Positions 52,439 through 59,338 of a stretch of DNA of 62,383 nt are shown here, in pieces (position 1 is the first letter of the stretch; every line of letters begins with the position of its first letter). The stretch spans positions 2,691,970-2,754,352 of the forward strand of contig NZ_DF967965.1 of assembly GCF_001050195.2 (NCBI RefSeq), written 5' to 3'. The stretch is from Anaerolinea thermolimosa. Lineage in GTDB: Bacteria; Chloroflexota; Anaerolineae; Anaerolineales; Anaerolineaceae. Under the pieces are notes generated by a model. The model ran no database searches and had not been told where the DNA came from. It saw only the letters and a program-made list of their open reading frames with translations. The position numbers were made by a program, and so were the translations under genes.

Positions 52439-52774
52439 ATGGAGATTACCCACACTCAGTACAAGCACTGCGATCTGGTGAAGGTGAAGGGCAGGGTCGA
52501 CAGCTACACCGCCCCTCAACTTTCTGAAACTTTCAATAAAATCACTGAAGAGGGGCGTTTTAAAATAGCCCTGGATATGAGTGAACTGGACTTTATGTCC
52601 AGCGCCGGATTGCGCGCCCTCATCAACACCCAAAAAGTTTGCAAACGATACAATCGTGGTGAGCTTGTGCTGGTGGCCGTGCCCGAAAACATCCGCGCCG
52701 CCCTCGACCTGGCCGGCTTTATCCCCCTGTTCAAAATTTACGATGACGTACTCACCGCCATTGGAAATTTTTGA
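52439..52774 (+). CDS. STAS-domain anti-sigma-factor antagonist (RsbV/SpoIIAA-like)
   Basis: The protein has 111 residues, a complete STAS fold. The phosphorylation loop is LDMSELDFMSSAGLRAL, with Ser54/Ser55 as the site expected to be phosphorylated by an RsbW-like kinase and restored by a PP2C phosphatase. Both enzymes are encoded directly downstream. The unphosphorylated form would bind the kinase-type protein and free its partner. The next gene starts 32 bases before this stop codon. Confidence 0.9.
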   Translation: MEITHTQYKHCDLVKVKGRVDSYTAPQLSETFNKITEEGRFKIALDMSELDFMSSAGLRALINTQKVCKRYNRGELVLVAVPENIRAALDLAGFIPLFKIYDDVLTAIGNF

Positions 52775-53237
52775 CCGCCCCACCACGCCGTTGATTATCA
52801 CGCGCTCTTTTCCTGGCCGTTACGATAGTCTGGCCTCCATCGGTGATTTTGTCCGCGGAATGTCTGAAAAGGCCGGGCTGGACACTTTTGCCGTGTATAC
52901 CGTGGAAATGGCGGTGGATGAAGCCTGCTCCAATATCATCGAACATGCCTACCAGGGTGAGGATATTGGCCCCATCGCGTGTACCTGCAAAATCAGCAAC
53001 GACGGACTGACGATCATCCTCGAAGATGAAGGGCGACCTTTCGACCCGAACGCCGTGGCCCCACCCGACCTCACCAGCAACCTGGAAGATCGCCCCACAC
53101 ACGGGCTCGGGCTGCACTTCATCCGTCAATGGATGGACGAAGTACACTACGAATTTCAGCCCGGGCGCGGAAACCGCCTGACCCTCTATAAAAAACGACC
53201 ACCCGCTCTTAAGAAGAACAATACCCGAAAGCGATGA
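52743..53237 (+). CDS. RsbW/SpoIIAB-like serine kinase (anti-sigma type)
   Basis: The protein has 164 residues from ATG 52743, which overlaps the STAS gene by 32 bases and lacks a clear ribosome-binding site, so it relies on coupling. The GHKL ATPase motifs are present: N-box VDEACSNIIEHAY, G1 EDEGRPFDP, G2 HGLGLHFIRQWMDEV. It would phosphorylate the STAS protein and hold an unknown partner when the STAS protein is phosphorylated. No sigma factor gene is adjacent, so the partner may be elsewhere or not a sigma factor. It overlaps the phosphatase gene by four bases. Confidence 0.88.
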   Translation: MTYSPPLEIFDRPTTPLIITRSFPGRYDSLASIGDFVRGMSEKAGLDTFAVYTVEMAVDEACSNIIEHAYQGEDIGPIACTCKISNDGLTIILEDEGRPFDPNAVAPPDLTSNLEDRPTHGLGLHFIRQWMDEVHYEFQPGRGNRLTLYKKRPPALKKNNTRKR

Positions 53238-56200
53238 TCCCCCTGAATCCATCCAGGCCCTCCAGGGAACCCGAATGGAAGCAATTCCTGCGCCTGGGTG
53301 AGCAATTAATCCGCCAGAGCCTCACCTCGGCGCAATGTCAGCTGGTTGAAGAGACCGTGTCTCAGATGCTCGGCGGAAGTGCCCACCTCTGGCTCGCACG
53401 CCCCTTCTACCCTCTCCCGGGAGAAACCGACGGGCTGGATTTACTTCCTTCTTCTCCAGCGCCGGATATGGTGTATCGCGCTCAGCTCGAACGGGAGATC
53501 TTCCTTTCAGATGGCGAGCAGATCGTCCCTCTCTCACAGGCCAGCGCCCTTTCCGGATGGATGGTGGCCATTCCTCTCCTGGCCAATGAAAACCTGCTGG
53601 GGGTTTTACTTCACCAGCGTTCAGAAAAGCAGCCCTTCCACGCCGTGGATCTGGAGTTTCTGGAGGGGCTGGCATCGCACGCCGCCACTGCCCTGGAAAT
53701 CTCCCGCCAGCAGAAGCTCAACCGCTGGCGTTTAGAACAGCTTAGCCTGGTACGAAAAGTCAGCGCGCAGATCGCCGACGTACTCGATCTGGATGAACTT
53801 TGTAACCGCGTCACCGAGCTTATTGCCAGAACCTTTCATTATTACTACGTGGCCATTTTCACCGCCACCGGTGACCCTCCGGTACTGGAATTTCGCGCCG
53901 CCGCCTCACAGACTGAAAACCGCCTTTCTCTGGCCGGGATGCGCATCCAACCCGGGGAGGGGCTGATCGGCACAGCCTTTTCTACCGGCAAGCAAGTGGT
54001 CGTCCCCGATGTGCTCATCGACCCCCGCTTTCGCTTTCTGGATGCCCTCCCCGAAACCCTCTCTGAAGCCGCCTTTCCCCTGAAAATCGAGAAGCGTGTC
54101 CTGGGCGTGCTCGATGTTCAGAGCGACACCCTGGACGACTTTCACGAGATCGACATTCTGGTATTAAGTGCCCTGGCCGATAACGTCGCTCTGGCCGTTC
54201 AGGCCGCATGGCTTTATACCGATCTCGAAAGGCGCGCCAGCCAGCTTTCTACGGTTGCAGAGATAAGCCAGGTGCTGGGGTCGATCCTGGAACTTGATCA
54301 GCTCCTCACCGAGGTGGTACATCTCATTCAACGCCGCTTCGGGTATTCACACGTCTCCATTTTCTCTGTCCACGAAGGCCGTCGCCTGATCTTCTTCCAG
54401 GCGGGCAGCGGCGAACGCAGCGCCGCCATGTACGAAACCGAACTCGCCTACTCTCTGGATGCACCGACTGGCATCATCCCCTGGGTGGCCCGGAATGGCC
54501 GATCCATGCTGGTGAACGATGTACTCAATGAGCCCCTCTACCAGCCTTCTCCATTGCCCCCCGAAAACACCCGCGCCGAACTGGCCGTCCCCATTCTTTA
54601 TGGTCAGCAGGTGCTCGGCGTGCTCGACATTCAGAGTGAACAACCCGGGGCATTTACCGATGCCGATCGAACCCTCTTTGAGACGCTGGCCTCTACCATT
54701 GGCATCTCGTATCGCAACGCCACGCTTTATCGCTCCGAACGCTGGCGCCGCCAGGTGGCTGAAAGCTTCCGCGATGTAGCCAATCAAATGACCAGCGGGG
54801 TCGATTTACCCACGCTTTTGAATACCATCCTCGAACGGTTGGAAAACAACCTTCCATGCGAAGCCTCGGCCATCTGGTTATTGGATGAGCATGACAACGG
54901 AGAAGCCCCTCATCAACACATGCGCCTTGCTGCGGCTCGCGGGGTTGATTCTCAGCAACTTAACCGGGTGCTGAATGAAAAGCCAGAGACTGCCGCATTT
55001 CTGAATCGCGTCCTCCAGCTGGGTCAGCCTTACATCCGCACCACCGAAGACCCCCCCGACCCTCTTGGCAGTGCCCTGGGTTTCGAAAGCCATTACTCAT
55101 CCCTGACGGTACCGATGGTTTCCGATAACCGCGTGGTGGGATTACTTTCGCTTGCTCACCACACCTTTGGACGTTACGGAAGCGAAGCCTCGAGCATGAC
55201 CGCGACATTTGCCAGTTACGCCGGGGTAGCCATACAAAATATCCGCCTTTACAACGAAGCGCAAGACCAGGCCTGGGTGGCCACCATGCTGGTTCAGGTG
55301 GCTGAAGCCAGCCAGAGTGTGCTGACCGTTGACGATCTGCTGGCTACCATGTTACGTCTTACCCGGTTGCTCGTAGGGGTGCGAAAGTGTGCATTTCTGC
55401 TTAAAGTCGAAAATCGCCCTTACTTTGAACTCAAGTCCTGGTATGGGTTCGAACCTGGCATTAACAGTTCTCCGTTCTACCCGGCCACTTTACCGGCGCT
55501 GGCAAGGCTCTCAGAAAACCGTTCCATGCTGACCCTCTTCGATCCGGCGGTTGAACTGGCTCTCCCCGAGTTCTGCCTCAACGGAGGCGCCAGCCTTTAT
55601 ATCATGCTGCCCCTTCTCCTGCGCGGTGATCTGACCGGCGCGTTTCTTGTGGCCATCGAAAACGAGCCTTCTTCTGCCCACCAGGAACCCCATCTTGAAC
55701 CCAAAGCCCATGCCATTTTACAGGGAATTGCTCATCAAACCTCGATCACCGTAGAGAATCTACGTTTGCTCGAAGCCCGCCAGGAAGAAGCATATGTGAC
55801 CGCGGCCCTGCTTCAGGTGGCTCAGGCGGTTGTATCAACCCGTGAACTATCCGAGGTTCTTGAGAACATCGTCCATCTGCTCCCCATCCTGGTGGGGATC
55901 GATGTGTGCCTGATTTACCGCTGGGATGAAGACCTGCAAATCTTCCGCCCCACCAATGTCCATGGAGAAAACCGCCGCCAGGAATACTTCCTGCTCGATA
56001 ACATTTACCTGCCCGGGGAGCACCGCCTCCTGGATGCCGTTTTTAAACGGGGGCAGGCACACATCTGCCCGATGTCAGAGGTTGGCCTGCCCGCCGAAGA
56101 CTGGCCGATGCTTCCCTGTATGCCACTCGAAGAATACCTGCAAAGTGCCCATCAGGCCGAAGGAGATTGGCTCCTCGGCTTTCCGCTCATCGCTCAGGAG

Positions 56201-57079
56201 CAAATTCTGGGGGTTCTGATAGTCCGTGAGCGCAATCAATCCACCGCCTTCCGCGAACGCAGGCTCGAAATTCTCAATGGTATCGCCCAGCAGACCAGCC
56301 TGGCCATTCAGAACGATCTTTACCGGCGTGAACTGCTCCAGAATGAACGCGTCGAGCAAGAAATTCAACTCGCCCGGCAGATTCAGGAAACCTTCCTCCC
56401 CGATCATATTCCGTCCATACCCGGCTGGGAAATCAGCATCCGCTGGCAAACCGCCCGCCAGGTAGGTGGAGATTTTTACGATGTCTTCGAACTCAAGGAT
56501 GGACGGGTAGGATTGGTGGTAGCCGATGTCTCTGATAAAGGCCTGGCGGCGGCATTGTATATGACCGTCGCCCGCACCCTGATTCGCGCCAGCGTGCGCG
56601 ATCATGCCGATCCAACCGAAGTGCTGGACGAAGTGAACACCCTGCTTTTTACCGAATCGCCTGAGTCGATGTTCATCACCGCCATCTACGCAGTACTCAA
56701 TCCGCAAACCGGTGAACTGGTTTACGCCAACGCCGGGCATAACCTCCCCTTCCTTTACCGCGCCTCCACAGGAGAAGTGGAGCAATTATCAAAAGGCGGC
56801 ATGGCTATGGGCGTGTTACCGGATTTACCCATTGAAAACCACCGCTTATTCATGCAAGCGGGGGACTGTCTATTGCTGTACACCGACGGCGCCTGTGACA
56901 CGCTCTCTCCTGCCGGCGAAGATTTCGGTGAAGCTCGCCTGCGCGAAGTGGTGCACGCCACAGGAGGAAAACCCGCTGACGAATTACTCTCAGAGATCGA
57001 CCGCGCCATCTCGGCTTTTCGGCAGAACACCCCCCTGAGCGATGACATTACCCTGGTAGCGGTACGGCGTACCCCCTGA
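53234..57079 (+). CDS. PP2C (SpoIIE-type) phosphatase with about six GAF domains
   Basis: The protein has 1281 residues and no membrane helix. Six GAF-like modules can be marked at about 22-160, 180-325, 340-495, 518-672, 690-842 and 858-1028; typical strands are VLGVLDVQS, VLGVLDIQS and ILGVLIVRE. A linker helix (EQEIQLARQIQETFLPDHIP) leads to the SpoIIE/RsbU phosphatase (about 1050-1278) with metal-binding Asp residues in GGDFYDVF, VVADVSDKGLAAALYM and LSDDITLVAV. It should dephosphorylate the STAS protein in response to several signals at once. The number of GAF copies in one chain is unusual. The start overlaps the RsbW-like stop (ATGA). Confidence 0.92.
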   Translation: MIPLNPSRPSREPEWKQFLRLGEQLIRQSLTSAQCQLVEETVSQMLGGSAHLWLARPFYPLPGETDGLDLLPSSPAPDMVYRAQLEREIFLSDGEQIVPLSQASALSGWMVAIPLLANENLLGVLLHQRSEKQPFHAVDLEFLEGLASHAATALEISRQQKLNRWRLEQLSLVRKVSAQIADVLDLDELCNRVTELIARTFHYYYVAIFTATGDPPVLEFRAAASQTENRLSLAGMRIQPGEGLIGTAFSTGKQVVVPDVLIDPRFRFLDALPETLSEAAFPLKIEKRVLGVLDVQSDTLDDFHEIDILVLSALADNVALAVQAAWLYTDLERRASQLSTVAEISQVLGSILELDQLLTEVVHLIQRRFGYSHVSIFSVHEGRRLIFFQAGSGERSAAMYETELAYSLDAPTGIIPWVARNGRSMLVNDVLNEPLYQPSPLPPENTRAELAVPILYGQQVLGVLDIQSEQPGAFTDADRTLFETLASTIGISYRNATLYRSERWRRQVAESFRDVANQMTSGVDLPTLLNTILERLENNLPCEASAIWLLDEHDNGEAPHQHMRLAAARGVDSQQLNRVLNEKPETAAFLNRVLQLGQPYIRTTEDPPDPLGSALGFESHYSSLTVPMVSDNRVVGLLSLAHHTFGRYGSEASSMTATFASYAGVAIQNIRLYNEAQDQAWVATMLVQVAEASQSVLTVDDLLATMLRLTRLLVGVRKCAFLLKVENRPYFELKSWYGFEPGINSSPFYPATLPALARLSENRSMLTLFDPAVELALPEFCLNGGASLYIMLPLLLRGDLTGAFLVAIENEPSSAHQEPHLEPKAHAILQGIAHQTSITVENLRLLEARQEEAYVTAALLQVAQAVVSTRELSEVLENIVHLLPILVGIDVCLIYRWDEDLQIFRPTNVHGENRRQEYFLLDNIYLPGEHRLLDAVFKRGQAHICPMSEVGLPAEDWPMLPCMPLEEYLQSAHQAEGDWLLGFPLIAQEQILGVLIVRERNQSTAFRERRLEILNGIAQQTSLAIQNDLYRRELLQNERVEQEIQLARQIQETFLPDHIPSIPGWEISIRWQTARQVGGDFYDVFELKDGRVGLVVADVSDKGLAAALYMTVARTLIRASVRDHADPTEVLDEVNTLLFTESPESMFITAIYAVLNPQTGELVYANAGHNLPFLYRASTGEVEQLSKGGMAMGVLPDLPIENHRLFMQAGDCLLLYTDGACDTLSPAGEDFGEARLREVVHATGGKPADELLSEIDRAISAFRQNTPLSDDITLVAVRRTP

Positions 57080-57085
57080 AGATTC

Positions 57086-57117
57086 AAAAAGAGCTGGCTC
57101 AATATCGTTGGCCAGCC
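57086..57117 (-). terminator. Terminator between converging phosphatase and FtsB-like genes
   Basis: GCTGGC (57093-57098) pairs with GCCAGC (57111-57116). On the minus strand CTTTTT follows, so it best serves the FtsB-like gene; it may also slow transcripts of the plus strand. Confidence 0.65.
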
Positions 57118-57143
57118 CTCCTGCCTCGATACTCTGCCTGGTT

Positions 57144-57608
57144 CTACGGCTCAAAAAACAGTGCCCACCAGACCTGCCAGTTTTGTACCGGCGCCGGTGC
57201 CGCCGGGGTGCTGACGGGAGTTGGGGTTGGGTTGCCAGCCGGAGTCAGCGGCACTACCAGTTTTTCACCCTCGCGGATCATGTGAGCATTTCGCGCAAAA
57301 TCCTCGGCGGCCAGATCAGACTGAGCATAAGCCATCTGAGTTACCAGCGCCTGGTAGGTGGAAGTCAGCTGTATCACCTCAGTTTTCAGGCGATCCCGTT
57401 CGGTACTCAGGCGGTAGTACTCTCCAAGGCGTGCGTTGATATTCATCATCACCAGCGCCAGAATCACCACCGCCACCAGTACAAGCACCTGCCGAACCAT
57501 CTTCTCTGGCTCGGCGAGCTTTACTCTGGGCAATCGCGCCAGGAGGGCCTTCAGAGCAGGGAACTGGATGGCCGGTAATTCAAGGATTCTGCGCTTCCGT
57601 CGCGGCAT
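57144..57608 (-). CDS. FtsB/DivIC-like septum formation initiator protein
   Basis: The protein has 154 residues: a basic cytoplasmic N-terminus (about 1-40), one membrane helix (about 41-60), a coiled coil (about 62-95), then the conserved short domain EDFARNAHMIREGEKLVVPL that resembles the C-terminal part of DivIC/FtsB (usual ARe.l.mv.pGE). A Thr/Pro/Ala tail ending in a Trp-rich peptide is added. FtsB-type proteins join FtsL and FtsQ in the divisome. No other division gene is nearby. TAAGAT just before the ATG could be a -10 box. Confidence 0.72.
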   Translation of the reverse strand: MPRRKRRILELPAIQFPALKALLARLPRVKLAEPEKMVRQVLVLVAVVILALVMMNINARLGEYYRLSTERDRLKTEVIQLTSTYQALVTQMAYAQSDLAAEDFARNAHMIREGEKLVVPLTPAGNPTPTPVSTPAAPAPVQNWQVWWALFFEP

Positions 57609-57650
57609 AACTTCATCTTACCCTGAGTAAGAAATTCGGGCAAGCCCCTA

Positions 57651-57678
57651 AAAAGAAAAAACCCCATGAACCATGGGG
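57651..57678 (-). terminator. Intrinsic terminator of tRNA-Leu
   Basis: On the minus strand CCCCATG and CATGGGG (57662-57678) form a seven-base-pair stem with a three-base loop, followed by TTTTTTCTTTTT. It starts about five bases after the tRNA 3' end. Confidence 0.9.
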
Positions 57679-57682
57679 AGTG

Positions 57683-57766
<84 letters not shown>

Positions 57767-57779
57767 TGGGAGTGTTTGT

Positions 57780-57807
57780 ATTTTATCCCAATCCCCAAAT
57801 TTGTCAA
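57780..57807 (-). promoter_or_regulatory. Promoter of tRNA-Leu
   Basis: On the minus strand TTGACA (57807-57802), a 16-base spacer and TAAAAT (57785-57780) place the start of transcription about seven bases before the mature tRNA. Confidence 0.8.
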
Positions 57808-57865
57808 GTTCCATCATTTGATATCCAGTGAGGCTTGCTCAAAGGATGGCCAGGCTACCCTTTTC

Positions 57866-57903
57866 CCTGCCCCTCTCCGGTACAGAGAGGGGCAGGTTGT
57901 TTT
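57866..57903 (+). terminator. Strong plus-strand terminator with no plus-strand gene before it
   Basis: CCTGCCCCTCTC (57866-57877) pairs perfectly with GAGAGGGGCAGG (57885-57896), a 12-bp stem with a seven-base loop, followed by TTGTTTTT. The genes on both sides lie on the minus strand. On the minus strand the hairpin is followed by GGAAAAGG and would not terminate well, so it points to an unannotated plus-strand transcript or to blocking of antisense read-through. Confidence 0.65.
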
Positions 57904-57971
57904 TAACCTGTGGAGCAGGTCACTTTGAGAGAACTGTATCAGAAAATGGTTGCGAGATTCGTGCCAGCCCG

Positions 57972-59183
57972 CTATTTTTGAGGCTTTGGGGCATAGAATC
58001 GCACCGCCCAGACCCCCGAGCCGGGCTGTTGTTTTCCCGCCAGGTCTGAATACAATTCCGAATCCACTGTCTCATAATAGGGGGAATAGGTGGGAACAAA
58101 TTCTACCCAGGTTTGCCCGGGTTTCAGGGCAAAGGGATTCCCCTGCGCATCTACAAACCGAATCGGACGAAGCCGGCCGGTAGTTTTCTCATATCCCTCG
58201 TTGCGCGTCGTCCAGAACGCCTCATACATTTTTCCATCCCGGAAGATAAGCGCCTTTTGAGGGTTCTGATACATCAAATCCATGTCGATCAGCGTTTCTG
58301 CCCGGGCTGTGTGTTTCACAAACAGAACCACCACATTCTCAAACGTCAGAGGAACACCGTTGAGGCGATCGGTCATTAATTGAAAAGTCTTCCCGTCCGC
58401 TTCATCCTGGTAGCGGTGATACGCCCCACTGCTGGCATCGAAGCGCCAGAAAATCTGGTTCAGGTAATTGTACGCCAGCCAGAGAGCGCGTCCGTCCTGT
58501 CCTCCCATCGGCGGTTGTGGGTCAAACCGGTAGGCGTTCAAGTTGGCTTTTCCGCTCAATGCGGGCTGGTTTTTCTCGGCAATCTTCTGCAGGTCGGTTA
58601 CCTTAACCATCGCCGAATTAATATCCGAAGCATCAGAGCCGAAAACATTGGTGTACTCGCTCAGATTGGCCGCCACACCCGACCACGCCGAAGCCATAAC
58701 CAGAAACCCGCCATAATGCTTGCGGATCGGTTCATACGTGAGCCGCCCTGAACGCACCGGCCCAACCGTGTAATCTACCGTCACACCGGCATTCTGTGCG
58801 CTTCCGGCGGCATCCTTTTCGGAAGGGAAATCTCCATAGAAAAGTGCCAGAAAACGCGTCATCCCTTCACCAATATACACCTCAAAAACAAACGGGCTGT
58901 ATGAAAGCCCCGCCTGGGGCCGCGCCGTCACCGGAAAGTTGGTGATCGAAACCAGTGCCGGTGGAAGGTTCAGATTCTCTGGTTCTTTTACCGGCAGGCC
59001 GGTCAGCGGGTTCACACCCGCAGGGAAGTTATCGGGCCCGTAGGCCGCCCCTTCTTCGACGCTCCGGGTTGCCGTAGGCGTCGGCGTAATCTGCCCTGTC
59101 GCCCCGGCCACTGGCATGGAAATTGCAGGGAAAAAAGAAAACCATAAAACAAGCAGGCTTATCCAACGCATTTTAAAATGCAT
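57972..59183 (-). CDS. DUF3048 (YerB-like) exported protein
   Basis: The protein has 403 residues with an N-terminal signal sequence (about 1-28) and a short Thr/Pro linker. The DUF3048 pattern is clear: NPLTGLP near the N-terminus, PALVSITNFPVTARPQAGLSYSPFVFEVYIGEGMTRFLALF, VGPVRSGR, and in the C-terminal half LNGVPLTFENVVVLFVKH and VEFVPTYS. The function of the family is unknown; Bacillus YerB is a lipoprotein. ATG 59183 and ATG 59171 are both possible starts. A 14-base palindrome (GCATTTTAAAATGC) spans the start codons. Confidence 0.85.
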   Translation of the reverse strand: MHFKMRWISLLVLWFSFFPAISMPVAGATGQITPTPTATRSVEEGAAYGPDNFPAGVNPLTGLPVKEPENLNLPPALVSITNFPVTARPQAGLSYSPFVFEVYIGEGMTRFLALFYGDFPSEKDAAGSAQNAGVTVDYTVGPVRSGRLTYEPIRKHYGGFLVMASAWSGVAANLSEYTNVFGSDASDINSAMVKVTDLQKIAEKNQPALSGKANLNAYRFDPQPPMGGQDGRALWLAYNYLNQIFWRFDASSGAYHRYQDEADGKTFQLMTDRLNGVPLTFENVVVLFVKHTARAETLIDMDLMYQNPQKALIFRDGKMYEAFWTTRNEGYEKTTGRLRPIRFVDAQGNPFALKPGQTWVEFVPTYSPYYETVDSELYSDLAGKQQPGSGVWAVRFYAPKPQK

Positions 59184-59296
59184 CCTTTCATCTCCTGATC
59201 CTGATGTCAGCCTTTATCGGCAGGTGAGGTAACTAAAAGAATCGTCGTTTTATAAACGGATAGGTTACTGTAATTCTTTCCATAACCCTGACATGC

Positions 59297-59302
59297 TATA
59301 AT
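59297..59302 (+). promoter_or_regulatory. Extended -10 box of the pseudokinase/LysM operon
   Basis: TGC-TATAAT lies 36 bases before ATG 59339, with a leader of about 30 bases and a weak CGGAAAG ribosome-binding site. No good -35 is seen. Confidence 0.55.
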
Positions 59303-59338
59303 TTTCTTTAAGACAAGACCTTTCGGAAAGCCACCCCC

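Noticed and set aside
59168-59181. 14-base palindrome GCATTTTAAAATGC as an operator of the DUF3048 gene
   Set aside because: It spans the two possible start codons and part of it encodes the first residues, so codon constraint and chance in an AT-rich stretch can explain it; no second copy was noticed.
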